Made by a program: the position numbers and the translations under genes | Notes under the pieces: generated by a model | What the model was told of the DNA's origin: nothing | Database searches by the model: none | The model's input: only the letters and a program-made list of their open reading frames with translations | In this document: one piece after another, positions 1-8,299 of the stretch | Layout: each line of letters starts with the position of its first letter | Position numbering within the stretch: position 1 is the first letter of the stretch | Source: a virus | Direction: 5' to 3' (one strand) | Virus record (IMG/VR): IMGVR_UViG_3300020165_000141 | Span: 1-25,019 of that record | DNA length: 25,019 nt

Positions 1-3000
1 AATTCTAATTTACCACTAGCAAATGTTAAATTAGCTTCCGCATCTAATTCTGTCGTGGTTGCACCTACTGTTACAAGTTCATTCTCAGTTGCATTATTTA
101 AAGCAGTTATTGGTGATGAAGTTAATTCCGTTCCATTAACCTCAACTCTACCAAACGAACCGGTTGAGGTTGCTGAACCGCTTATGTTTCCACTAGCGGT
201 TACATGCAGTATATTTTTTATAGAATTACTATCTAAATTTATATCTTGCGTTGCTGTATGGTTTCCTAAGTTATCACCACCAGCTACTGCGGCAGCTAAT
301 GAGGCTGATACATTCGATATATTAGGTAATGAAAGCTTACCACCTATCGTTGCGGTATCCGATACCTCTAACTTGCCGAATGAGCCGGTTGAGGTTGATG
401 AACCACTTATGTTACCAGTTGAAGTAATTCCTGTTGTTGTAATTGCGGCAGTTGTTAATGTATCAGTAAATCTACCAGTTCCACTTACATCTAATTTACG
501 TGCTGGACTTGTATTTCCGATGCCAACACCAGTACTATTCATATAAAAATTATTAGTAGAATCACCAATAAAAAATGCAATATCCGAAGTAGCGTTTAAT
601 ACTGTCCTTGTAGCATTAGCAACTAAAGCATAATTACTAGTTGCGGGAGTAACAGCACCACTCCATAGTCCACCGAATGAAGCATTATATGCTCCAATTT
701 TAAGTCCACCTGCTGATGTACTCGTTCCACCTACAATATTAAATGGTGTTGATACTCCACTTGTTGATACACCAAAAACTTTACCACTTGACACTTGTAC
801 TCTACCAAACGAACCTGTTGAGGTTGATGAACCACTTATTAGATTTGAACCACCACCTTGAAAAGAACCACTAATACCAGCCGCAGTAAATGAACCACCG
901 CCACCACCTTCAGCCTCTTCAACGGTTATCCTAGCCGCTAATGAGGATGATACGGAAGTGAATGAACCGCTTATGTCAGTTGCTAATTGAGCAGATGAAC
1001 TAACTACAGAACCCTCTGCTTCTCCCTCTTCTGAGGTTAATCTAGCAGATAAGCTAGCACTAACAGACGTAAATGAACCGCTTATTCCTGCAGCGGTAAA
1101 TGAACTACCACCACCGCCACCGCTTCCAAAACCAGCAGCTGCAACCGATGCTGATATGTTAGCATAGAATCCGAATGAAGCGGTTGAGCTTGATGAACCT
1201 GATATTGTTAAGTTTGTGTTGTCCCATTGTATGTATTGATTTGCATCTCCTAGCTTAAAATGTCCTGTGTTATACCAATAGTTATTTGCATCTCTTACTA
1301 AACCATCACCTGTGGTTAGAAAGTTTTCATTTCCATCTTCATCGACAGTTATAAATCCTATATCTACTACCGAACCATCAGAACCTGTTACAAATCTAGA
1401 CATATTAGCTGAACCGCTTACAGGTATTCCTTTACTATTTTTACCAACAAACATACTACCTTGTTGATTATTTATATGCATTTCTCCAAAGTATGAACCT
1501 GTCGTAGCTTCTAATTCACCCCTAGCCTTTAAAGTATTTAATCCCGGATCATATTGAACATATTTACTATTACTACCTACCTTAAAGAAGTTGTTATTAT
1601 ACCAATAGTTATTAGAATCAGAATGTATACCATCTCCTATTGTTGTTAATACAGTAACACCTGAATCATCAACTGATGTAAATCCTAAATCAATTAGAGA
1701 ACCATCACCAGCAGTAACATATCTAGAAGCATTAGCAGAACCGCTTACAACTATTCCGCCTGAATACTTACCAATAAACATTTTACTCTCATTGGTATCG
1801 ATGTAAACCTCACCTTCTAAGGAACCTGATGGTATAAAAAGAGAACCTGTGAATGAGTGTCTATCATCGGAACTATCTCCAAAATTCGTTGAACCGCTTA
1901 CATCAATTGTTGTGATATTTGTAACCGAAGAGGATATGACAAATCTTTGAGCCTCTACAACATCAACCTCAATTCTACCAAAAGAACCGGTTGAGGTTGC
2001 TGAACCGCTTATTACATTTAAACTACCAGATAAAGCTCCCTGCCACGAACCACTTACAATGGCTGGACTTAGGGCAGCTGCGAATCCTGAAGAGCCACTA
2101 ATACTAGCTGCTGTCAAAGTTCTTATTAAATCAGCATTATCTCCTAAAGAACCGCTTATGTCTGTCGATATCTGAGCAGAACTACTTATTAATGTGTTAT
2201 TTAATTCATCTTCTGCGGTAGTTAGTCTTGTTGAAAAGCTAGCGCTCGGGGATGTAAATGAACCACTAATTCCTGTTTGAAAATCAGAATCGGAAAAGTC
2301 AATAGCTAATGTTCTATCGCCGGTTAAATTACCACCTCCGCTTAATCCTAATCCCGTATTTATATTCCTTGCTTGTAAAACATCTACATTGGATTCCTCA
2401 GTTGTAACTCTCGTTGAAAAACTAGCACTAGCTGCTTCTAATGTTGTTGTTCTCGTAGAAAAAGAACCACTGTCTGCAACTAAATTAACAGCGGTTAAGC
2501 TACCGCTAATAAAAGCAGAACCTGTAAATTGATGTGTATCATCTATTGTATCACCGAATATTGTTGAACCACTACTGAATGATGATGTTAATCTTGTTAT
2601 GGAAGAAGAAACTATATAGGTTTCAGCAATTATATTTCCCTGAACTGTTACATCGCCGGTGGTATTTATAGCATCAAATATTACACTATCGGTAGTTCCT
2701 AAACTCTGTACTTTTGAAAAATCATTTATTAAGGATGAAGCGGTTGTTTCTGTATCGGTTACCCTTACGGAAAAGCTTCCACTATCCACCTGTAAAGCAT
2801 CGACATTGGCCTCTTCCGTAGTTAGTCTTGTGGAAATTGAACCGCTATCGGCGATTAATCCTGCTATGCTTGCTGTCGCATTTGTAATTCTTGTTGAAAA
2901 TGAAGCACTAACATCGGTAAAAGAACCACTTATATCCGAAGCAATCTGAGCACTACCACTTATCATTCCAACAAATGTTGTAGCAGTTAATGGACCAGTT

Positions 3001-3074
3001 ACTCCGAATGAACCACTAACAGCAAAAGAACCTGTTAGGTTAGGATTTAATTGTTTTGATTTAAATGTTGCCAT
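1..3074 (-). CDS. Tail fibre-like repeat protein, C-terminus off the window
   Basis: The frame is open from an ATG at 3074 to the left edge, giving 1024 residues with no stop; the C-terminus is missing. The start has an AGAGAG ribosome-binding stretch and overlaps the previous gene by 28 bases. The protein is rich in Ser, Gly and Thr and built of short beta-type repeats such as ISGSFTSVSASFSTRLTTEE and SGSATSTGSFGRVEV. Near residue 850 there is a VGIGNTSPARKLDVSG motif, a form common in phage fibres just ahead of a C-terminal region. Residues 421-510 and 529-620 are a diverged tandem duplication. Two copies of a FGD-DD-FTGS module (near 148-196 and 374-420) are shared with the gp15-like protein upstream. 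The role is inferred to be a trimeric tail or side fibre in host recognition. A self-cleaving chaperone (peptidase S74 type) often ends such fibres, but that part is not visible. Confidence 0.85.
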   Translation of the reverse strand, partial: MATFKSKQLNPNLTGSFAVSGSFGVTGPLTATTFVGMISGSAQIASDISGSFTDVSASFSTRITNATASIAGLIADSGSISTRLTTEEANVDALQVDSGSFSVRVTDTETTASSLINDFSKVQSLGTTDSVIFDAINTTGDVTVQGNIIAETYIVSSSITRLTSSFSSGSTIFGDTIDDTHQFTGSAFISGSLTAVNLVADSGSFSTRTTTLEAASASFSTRVTTEESNVDVLQARNINTGLGLSGGGNLTGDRTLAIDFSDSDFQTGISGSFTSPSASFSTRLTTAEDELNNTLISSSAQISTDISGSLGDNADLIRTLTAASISGSSGFAAALSPAIVSGSWQGALSGSLNVISGSATSTGSFGRIEVDVVEAQRFVISSSVTNITTIDVSGSTNFGDSSDDRHSFTGSLFIPSGSLEGEVYIDTNESKMFIGKYSGGIVVSGSANASRYVTAGDGSLIDLGFTSVDDSGVTVLTTIGDGIHSDSNNYWYNNNFFKVGSNSKYVQYDPGLNTLKARGELEATTGSYFGEMHINNQQGSMFVGKNSKGIPVSGSANMSRFVTGSDGSVVDIGFITVDEDGNENFLTTGDGLVRDANNYWYNTGHFKLGDANQYIQWDNTNLTISGSSSSTASFGFYANISASVAAAGFGSGGGGGSSFTAAGISGSFTSVSASLSARLTSEEGEAEGSVVSSSAQLATDISGSFTSVSSSLAARITVEEAEGGGGGSFTAAGISGSFQGGGSNLISGSSTSTGSFGRVQVSSGKVFGVSTSGVSTPFNIVGGTSTSAGGLKIGAYNASFGGLWSGAVTPATSNYALVANATRTVLNATSDIAFFIGDSTNNFYMNSTGVGIGNTSPARKLDVSGTGRFTDTLTTAAITTTGITSTGNISGSSTSTGSFGKLEVSDTATIGGKLSLPNISNVSASLAAAVAGGDNLGNHTATQDINLDSNSIKNILHVTASGNISGSATSTGSFGRVEVNGTELTSSPITALNNATENELVTVGATTTELDAEANLTFASGKLE
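1215..1490 (-). repeat. Fibre internal duplication, copy 2
   Basis: This encodes fibre residues 529-620, with MFVGKNSKGIPVSGSAN, DGSVVDIGFITVDEDG and NNYWYNTGHFKLG matching the blocks of copy 1. The repeat period is about 108 residues. Confidence 0.8.
1545..1814 (-). repeat. Fibre internal duplication, copy 1
   Basis: This encodes fibre residues 421-510. It contains the blocks MFIGKYSGGIVVSGSAN, DGSLIDLGFTSVDDSG and NNYWYNNNFFKVG, each of which recurs in the same order in copy 2 at 1215-1490. The copies have diverged, so the duplication is old rather than an assembly artefact. Confidence 0.8.
1815..1955 (-). repeat. FGD-DD-FTGS module, fibre copy B
   Basis: This encodes fibre residues about 374-420. 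The core is RFVISSSVTNITT followed by FGDSSDDRHSFTGS. It aligns with copy A and with the copy at 3686-3832 in the gp15-like gene. Confidence 0.75.
2487..2633 (-). repeat. FGD-DD-FTGS module, fibre copy A
   Basis: This encodes fibre residues about 148-196. The core is IVSSSITRLTSSFSSGST followed by FGDTIDDTHQFTGS. The same module occurs once more in the fibre and once in the gp15-like protein, so two separate structural proteins share it. Confidence 0.75.
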
Positions 3075-3340
3075 TCATCATCTCTCTTATTATCCCACCA
3101 CTTCTTTACGCTTTGTGAGATTTTCTGTTTATGTTGTACAGTCTTAGGTTGTTTCATCTTTTCAATCGTATCCATAGTTAGCTTTCTATCCGATTGAGCA
3201 CATGATTTACATACACTATTATTACCGATTGCTCTATCAAAGGAATCTTTTCTTGTATAGTAAATTACCCTATTACAATCGGGACATTTTCTATTTTTCC
3301 TATCTTTCCAATGCCTTTTTCTCATAACAATAAATATCAT
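3047..3340 (-). CDS. Small zinc-finger protein with NUMOD3-like helix, homing-endonuclease-associated type
   Basis: This is a basic protein of 97 residues. Two cysteine pairs, CPDC and CKSC, lie about 25 residues apart and should bind one zinc ion. They are followed by a Lys-rich stretch ending in HKQKISQSVKKWW, which resembles the NUMOD3 DNA-binding helix found in phage homing endonucleases and related free-standing proteins. No catalytic HNH or GIY-YIG motif is visible, so nuclease activity is not supported. The gene sits alone between the gp15-like gene and the fibre and overlaps the fibre start, a typical place for a small selfish insertion. Neither the ATG at 3340 nor the in-frame ATG at 3325 has a clear ribosome binding site. 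I kept the longer form; the shorter one (MRKRHWKDRK) is equally plausible. Confidence 0.6.
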   Translation of the reverse strand: MIFIVMRKRHWKDRKNRKCPDCNRVIYYTRKDSFDRAIGNNSVCKSCAQSDRKLTMDTIEKMKQPKTVQHKQKISQSVKKWWDNKRDDEWQHLNQNN

Positions 3341-3364
3341 AAAATGGTAAAAGAAAAGTGGGAT

Positions 3365-4921
3365 TTACGAATTAAATTTACCTTGTGCGATTATTTCATC
3401 GTCACTTTCTAAAATATACCCAATACTATCAGTATCAACTTTTAATAGAAAATTGGAAGCAGCCTGTTGTATTGTTAGTGCATCATGTTCCATATATTGT
3501 CCATTTAAGAAAAATATAAAATCATTTTCGCTTGTAGCGGTTAATTGTGTTGGAGCAGAAGCGGTAATTGCTGTAAAGCTGGCTGTTGAGTTTCCTGTTA
3601 TTGATGAAGCCTTCTTAACAAATGATTTTCTTAAATAGGTATCCATAGGTCTTAATGAGTCCTCACTTATTAAAGTTTTACCCACTAAATTTATAGAGCC
3701 GGTTACGTCAAGAGAACCTGTAAATCTATGTAAGTCATCTAAGCTATCACCAAACTGAGTATTACCTTGGCTAAAGGATGTTGTCATATGAGTAACCGAT
3801 GATGAAATAATATAATTTTCTGCTATTATATCTCCTAAAACAACCCAATCAGTATTTACCTGAGCTTTATTATCCTCTCTTTGAGATATTTCAAATGAGG
3901 TAGGACCTATGTGAAGTGCGCTTGAAGCACTAACATTTGCAAATTGAACTGTGCTGCTTGTACCAACATCCTGTCCTATGCTAAAAGTAAAGGTTTGAGG
4001 AACTCCACCATTAAATGAACCAGCACCACCGATTGAAACACCAGTTCCCTCTGATATTGTGAGTGGATTAGCTAAACTGCTAGCACCACCAGCCTGCTGA
4101 GAAACAGAAACTCTAACATCCTTTCCACCATCTGTTAAATCTCCTAAATCTATCCCAATACCATCATTTATTATTATTCTTTTTGGAGTTAATTTCTTTT
4201 GAGTTGTTACAACATTATTGAATTCTTCGGGTATTAAATAGCCATTTAGCGTTACTGTAAAATTAGTTCTTATTAATCTTTCTGTATTTACGCTTACCTC
4301 ACTAGCATCTGTGTAATTATCTATCGATGTTCTAAATTTAAACTTACCATCTTCTCCCCAATAAGAACCTTCTGAATAGATTATCTGTTCAACAATTTTA
4401 TTCATCTGTTCTATGTAGGATGTCCAAATAATAAATTCATATTGTAATGTAACATAATCAGGTACAGCAACACTGTACAATTCTTTTGTTTTATTTAAAC
4501 CCTGTTGAACTGAAAATTTATCGTATCTATTTTTTTCAGTATATTGTTTTTGGAATGTATAAAACAACTTTGGATCTTTTGCATTTAATTTATCTGCACC
4601 AATACTAGCATCTTTTTCTATTGAAGTTCTTTTAAATACAATTAAGGGAATAACTAATTGTTTTTTATTATCTAAAAGATAACCACGTTTTTGTACCATA
4701 TCCCATCTTTCAGGGTTAGAATACATAATAGGCACTTTTACAATATCACCATTTTCTTCTATTTTTGGTTGAAGCACATTATTAAACCAATACATTATTG
4801 TTGCATCGATATCCATCAAACCAATGGAAAAATTCTTTACATTATCATCATCCCTTGAACGAATCAGTCCTCTATTAAACAACTTTCTTCTATTACGTGG
4901 TATCGGTTTTTCTCGAGCCAT
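3365..4921 (-). CDS. gp15-like tail terminator / sheath stabiliser with fibre-like extension
   Basis: The protein has 518 residues. Residues about 30-245 follow the layout of T4 gp15, the ring closing the tail tube and sheath and joining them to the neck: VKVPIMYSNPERW resembles the T4 IRVPITYASKEHF segment, YEFIIWTSYIEQMNKIVEQI resembles its YELSIFTRYEDDMFQIVEQI, and RTNFTVTLNGYLIPEE its SLTFEVNGWMYPP. T4 gp15 is only about 270 residues. The rest here is unusual: residues 270-415 are Gly/Ser-rich fibre-like sequence, including one FGD-DD-FTGS module shared with the tail fibre, and residues 430-518 form another domain containing FFLNGQYMEHD. The ATG overlaps the stop of the gp14-like gene (TAATG) and has AGGAG six bases upstream. 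The gp15 assignment is by pattern recall, without an alignment; the extension may act as a neck whisker. Confidence 0.75.
   Translation of the reverse strand: MAREKPIPRNRRKLFNRGLIRSRDDDNVKNFSIGLMDIDATIMYWFNNVLQPKIEENGDIVKVPIMYSNPERWDMVQKRGYLLDNKKQLVIPLIVFKRTSIEKDASIGADKLNAKDPKLFYTFQKQYTEKNRYDKFSVQQGLNKTKELYSVAVPDYVTLQYEFIIWTSYIEQMNKIVEQIIYSEGSYWGEDGKFKFRTSIDNYTDASEVSVNTERLIRTNFTVTLNGYLIPEEFNNVVTTQKKLTPKRIIINDGIGIDLGDLTDGGKDVRVSVSQQAGGASSLANPLTISEGTGVSIGGAGSFNGGVPQTFTFSIGQDVGTSSTVQFANVSASSALHIGPTSFEISQREDNKAQVNTDWVVLGDIIAENYIISSSVTHMTTSFSQGNTQFGDSLDDLHRFTGSLDVTGSINLVGKTLISEDSLRPMDTYLRKSFVKKASSITGNSTASFTAITASAPTQLTATSENDFIFFLNGQYMEHDALTIQQAASNFLLKVDTDSIGYILESDDEIIAQGKFNS
3686..3832 (-). repeat. 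FGD-DD-FTGS module in the gp15-like protein
   Basis: This encodes residues about 364-412, with IIAENYIISSSVTHMTTSFS followed by FGDSLDDLHRFTGSLDVTGS. It is the third copy in the window of the module seen twice in the tail fibre. Confidence 0.75.
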
Positions 4922-5409
4922 TAAATACTCCTAACCCTTTCTATTTGAATAGAGCTTTTTCTTATTAAAAATGCGTTAGCTATAACAGAATAGTTTTGGT
5001 CGAACTGACCACCTATCAACTGATTTTCATTTATTGTGCCAACCTCAAAATATCCATAGTTCCAATCTATCAAATCTCCTAATTCTAAAACCATAGAAGC
5101 ATCTATAAAGGATTGTCGTATGAATGAGAATGTAGCCGTCTGATTATTATCAGGTCCAAAATCATCTTGATTGTAATCAAAATCCTGAGCCTCAACTAAA
5201 GCAGCCATCTGCACACCATTCTTATATATCTTCTTACCACCAGCACTCTCACCATACATATTTGTAGCTGATTCCTGTAATGATGGTTTGTATATAACAA
5301 CCTCTTGATTAATTATACCATCTTTGTTGTTCTGTTTATCACCAACCAACTCTTTACTAACCCTTGTAATAAGGTTAATATCACGTTGAGGTAAAAATCT
5401 ACCTGCCAT
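4921..5409 (-). CDS. gp14-like neck / head completion protein
   Basis: The protein has 162 residues. The second half shows a pattern I associate with gp14-type neck proteins of T4-like phages: FSFIRQSFIDASMVLELGDL, then a WNYGYFEVGTINENQ segment and a final beta strand. This would be a beta-rich adaptor between portal/gp13 and the tail. It is shorter than T4 gp14 (about 256 residues). It lies between the gp13-like and gp15-like genes, the same 13-14-15 order as in T4, and this context carries much of the assignment. The start ATG follows the gp13-like stop by four bases and has AGG upstream. The stop overlaps the next start (TAATG), so the two are probably translated together. Confidence 0.65.
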   Translation of the reverse strand: MAGRFLPQRDINLITRVSKELVGDKQNNKDGIINQEVVIYKPSLQESATNMYGESAGGKKIYKNGVQMAALVEAQDFDYNQDDFGPDNNQTATFSFIRQSFIDASMVLELGDLIDWNYGYFEVGTINENQLIGGQFDQNYSVIANAFLIRKSSIQIERVRSI

Positions 5410-5413
5410 ATTA

Positions 5414-6565
5414 TTATCCTATGAATATAGGTATCGGAACTTTACCTAATTTATCCTGTAAATGTTGAGCCTCTTCCTTATCAGCTTCTAAAAGAGTCTT
5501 TCTGCTTGTTAATTCTAACATCTCTCTTAATTGAGTCATTAACACTTCCTTTTCTGCGGTAGCCTCTCCTCTTAATGTATCACCATCCATAGTGGTTTCA
5601 GCACCTGGTATTGGAAGAGAAGCGTACTTACTGCGAATTGTACCTAATAGTTCTTTACAGAGGGCTAAAGCATATTTTTTTATCCACTGTTTTCCAACAT
5701 CATTTATATGTACGAATTTCATATTATCATATGGAGCATTTGAAAAATCAGAAACAACTGCTGTAGTAGTTCCTTGACCTGTATTACTCCTATCATTTTT
5801 TAATATGTAATTAAAATGTAAAGTATAATTTGATTCTGGATTTGGAAATATTCTTAATTTATTATTTTGTAATTCAAAAGAATATGCAGATTTTCTTATT
5901 TGGTCATTAAATTCAATAGCTTGAACCTTTAATATATCAGCATACATCGGCATCATCATAAACTGAACCGCTGGAGAATTATTTCCAAAACCAAATGAAT
6001 CTAACATATTATAAGAACCATCACCTGTTCCAGCATAGGGATCAAAATATCTAGTTATCGCAGGAGCGCTCTCATAATGAATTTTTCTAATCTCTATAGC
6101 GTTACCGCTTTCAGATACGTCAGCCCATAAAGCATTTAAATCATACACCTGTGAACCGCTTGTTATTTCTATAGAGCCTGTCTTAAAATCTATCGTACCA
6201 CCAACACCTGCCTCTGTACCGTATTGTTCAGCTAATTCTATATTTCTACCGAATGTAGGAGTAACTTTAGTATGAGTTATGTTAGAACCTGTTGTTTGTC
6301 CTTGAAGAGACAACATATTGTCCCTGATATTAAATTGATTTACTTGAGCTGAGTATTCTGTGATAGCTTCTTCATAACATGCATAAAATTGAGTTTCTTG
6401 CATCTCTACAGCAATTATAGGAAACCCTAATCTTTTAGCTGCCCAATCAGCAAATTTATCTACGGAATGATTACTTGAGCCTGAAAACTCTGTATCTGCA
6501 TCATAAAATCCATAGGGAGTTTCACCGGCTGTAAATGAACTACTTCCTGGCCAAATTGCTTCCAT
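5414..6565 (-). CDS. gp13-like neck / head-tail connector protein
   Basis: The protein has 383 residues. The N-terminal part, with FADWAAKRLGFPIIAVEM and the helix FYACYEEAITEYSAQVNQFN, looks like the helical bundle of connector proteins that sit under the portal. A central beta region contains QFMMMPMYADILKVQAIEFN, and the C-terminal helices include WIKKYALALCKELLGTIRSK. T4 gp13 has this role, but at about 309 residues it is shorter. The gene is the first after the capsid terminator. Its start has TAGGAG nine bases upstream, and the motif AATAACTATAC lies 17 bases before the ATG, so it probably opens a new transcription unit for the neck and tail genes. The gp13 name rests on architecture and gene order rather than on strong sequence identity. 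Confidence 0.65.
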   Translation of the reverse strand: MEAIWPGSSSFTAGETPYGFYDADTEFSGSSNHSVDKFADWAAKRLGFPIIAVEMQETQFYACYEEAITEYSAQVNQFNIRDNMLSLQGQTTGSNITHTKVTPTFGRNIELAEQYGTEAGVGGTIDFKTGSIEITSGSQVYDLNALWADVSESGNAIEIRKIHYESAPAITRYFDPYAGTGDGSYNMLDSFGFGNNSPAVQFMMMPMYADILKVQAIEFNDQIRKSAYSFELQNNKLRIFPNPESNYTLHFNYILKNDRSNTGQGTTTAVVSDFSNAPYDNMKFVHINDVGKQWIKKYALALCKELLGTIRSKYASLPIPGAETTMDGDTLRGEATAEKEVLMTQLREMLELTSRKTLLEADKEEAQHLQDKLGKVPIPIFIG

Positions 6566-6582
6566 TATATTCTCCTAAAAAG

Positions 6583-6593
6583 GTATAGTTATT
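6583..6593 (-). promoter_or_regulatory. Candidate promoter element before the neck gene unit
   Basis: On the minus strand this reads AATAACTATAC and ends 17 bases before the gp13-like ATG, just past the capsid terminator. The identical 11 bases occur in the leader of the scaffold gene (9407-9417), also followed by a TAGGAGAATA ribosome binding region. TATACC may serve as a -10 element, with a weak TTGTAT 17 bases upstream. This is inferred from repetition and position only. Confidence 0.4.
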
Positions 6594-6615
6594 CAATAAT
6601 AAATATACAAGGCAC

Positions 6616-6645
6616 AAAAAAAGGGTGAGAAAACTCACCCTTTTT
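6616..6645 (-). terminator. Intrinsic terminator after the major capsid gene
   Basis: A perfect stem of 12 base pairs has GGGTGAG against CTCACCC at its heart, extended by five A-T pairs, with a 4-base loop. On the minus strand it is followed by a run of T. It starts 22 bases after the capsid stop codon. Because A-T tracts flank both sides it could also terminate plus-strand transcripts. It separates the scaffold-capsid unit from the neck genes. Confidence 0.9.
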
Positions 6646-6667
6646 AAGTTGTTCAATTGTTATTCAA

Positions 6668-8284
6668 TTAAACTTGATCGATATCAGTAACGATAACTTT
6701 ACCATAGAATTCTGGACGAACCATCTTCTTAGCATAGCGTGTCATTACACCTTTACGTGGAGTAAAGTTCTTCGGATCATAAACCAATGGAGTCATAATC
6801 ATCGGTACATATGGAGCATAAACAGCACCAGTTTCTAAGAAATTACTTCCTCTGAAACCCATAAGGATGCTATTATCTAACATATAAGGATTCTTATAAA
6901 TCGTAAATCGGTTATTGATTGATCCAACTGCTTCAACACCCATTGAATAGGTTTTAGCAGATGCATCACCTGTATTCTGTAGATATCCTGTTACAGACTC
7001 TAAGATTGTTGCGGTTTCAGGAGAAACAACAGCAAAATTAGCACCACCACGTAGTGTTTTCTGATGGATAGCATTAGAAACAGATTGCATTTTGATACCT
7101 AATGTTTGAAACCATTGAGATTTCGTATAAGCATTAGAAGCACCACTTATCTGTGAAAAAGCACTAGCGCCTGTTCCGGAACCATCATACTCATATCCCA
7201 CCTTAGCGGACCAGTAGTTGGTTTTAGCAGCTGCATTAGCCTTTAACATATCGATTATTTCTAAATCAATTTCCATAGCGATATATTCACTTAACATAGC
7301 AGTTAATTCAGCTTCAGCATCAACAGAGTGATAAGCGTTAAGATCTTGAGCAAGCTCAGGAGTCCAAACAGCTTTCAACTTACGTGTCTTAGCAACGATA
7401 GCTTCACTCTTTAACTGAATGTCAATTTCTGGAATATCAATATCAGTTTCAGGATTAGCATCTATGTTAGCGGCTGTGGCTTCAAAATCACCACGGTTTG
7501 TAGCAACTGGCTGTTCATGATATCTTACACCAAACAACTGACCATCAGCTGCTGTAATTTTAGCAAAGAAACTAGCAGTTGTCTCTGCAGCATTTACACT
7601 AGAGTATGCTGGGAATGTAGCGGTTATACCTGAACCACTAAGTTCGAAAGCACGGATACCATTATAATCAGGTCTAGTAAGTCCACCTGTACCAACTTGA
7701 ACTTTTAATAGAGTTCCATCGGCTACGGAAGCACTTAAATCCGGCTCAAATTCTACTTCTTTCCAAGTAGCAGAACCTGTTGTCATTCCAAGAGGTGTTA
7801 TTCCTGTTAAGGATTTGTCGTTAATTGAATATCCAAATTTACCAGCACCATACAAACCACCACTAGCATCAGCGTTAGATGCAGAAGTATTACCAAATAC
7901 ATCTGTATTCTCTGTATGATTAGTTTGGTCTGCTGTACCATATTTGAAATCCAAAAAGAAAATTAGACCAGAAGGTAAGTTCATCGGCTGAACACTAACA
8001 AACTCTTGTGCTGATAATTCACCGAAGATTCTACGAACCAATGGTAAAGCAACACCAGACCATTCTTCTTTAGATCCACCAGTGCCTGTCTGTGACGCCT
8101 CTTTGATAAGCTGCGTAGCCTGGTTTTCTAAAAGAACAGCCATTCCTGTTTTCTTAGTGGAGTCATCGATTCCGTCTAACAATCCGGTTGGCTCCCATTT
8201 GCCGACTAATTTACGAGTCTGCTTTAGAAGCTCTTGATGAGGGTTATGACCACCCATCAAATCGTTTATTTTTAAATCTGACAT
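6668..8284 (-). CDS. Major capsid protein, gp23-like
   Basis: The protein has 538 residues, close to T4 gp23 (521). It forms the hexamers of the head shell with the HK97 fold. Residues about 78-118 (LPLVRRIFGELSAQEFVSVQ, then PMNLPSGLIFFLDFKYG) match the T4 region with MVRRAIPNL and GVQPMNSPTGQVFAL. The C-terminal part has ETGAVYAPYVPMIMTPLVYD and a TPRKGVMTRYAKKMVRPEFY block typical of this family. An N-terminal propeptide is expected: LIKE62-A63 matches the T4 site after FLTE65 in sequence type and position, so mature protein probably starts at Ala63. The start has GGGAG upstream and lies 15 bases after the scaffold stop. A strong terminator follows the stop. Confidence 0.95.
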   Translation of the reverse strand: MSDLKINDLMGGHNPHQELLKQTRKLVGKWEPTGLLDGIDDSTKKTGMAVLLENQATQLIKEASQTGTGGSKEEWSGVALPLVRRIFGELSAQEFVSVQPMNLPSGLIFFLDFKYGTADQTNHTENTDVFGNTSASNADASGGLYGAGKFGYSINDKSLTGITPLGMTTGSATWKEVEFEPDLSASVADGTLLKVQVGTGGLTRPDYNGIRAFELSGSGITATFPAYSSVNAAETTASFFAKITAADGQLFGVRYHEQPVATNRGDFEATAANIDANPETDIDIPEIDIQLKSEAIVAKTRKLKAVWTPELAQDLNAYHSVDAEAELTAMLSEYIAMEIDLEIIDMLKANAAAKTNYWSAKVGYEYDGSGTGASAFSQISGASNAYTKSQWFQTLGIKMQSVSNAIHQKTLRGGANFAVVSPETATILESVTGYLQNTGDASAKTYSMGVEAVGSINNRFTIYKNPYMLDNSILMGFRGSNFLETGAVYAPYVPMIMTPLVYDPKNFTPRKGVMTRYAKKMVRPEFYGKVIVTDIDQV

Positions 8285-8299
8285 TATATGTCTCCCAAT

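Noticed and set aside
55-2949. Open frames on the plus strand opposite the fibre gene
   Set aside because: They are rich in Pro, Val and Glu as mirror images of the Ser/Gly/Thr repeats, have no ribosome binding sites, and lie fully inside the 1024-codon minus frame.
1-3074. CRISPR-like or intergenic repeats from the recurring CCGCTTAT/GGTTGAGG strings
   Set aside because: They are coding repeats of the fibre (ISGS, STGSFG), of irregular spacing and in one open frame.
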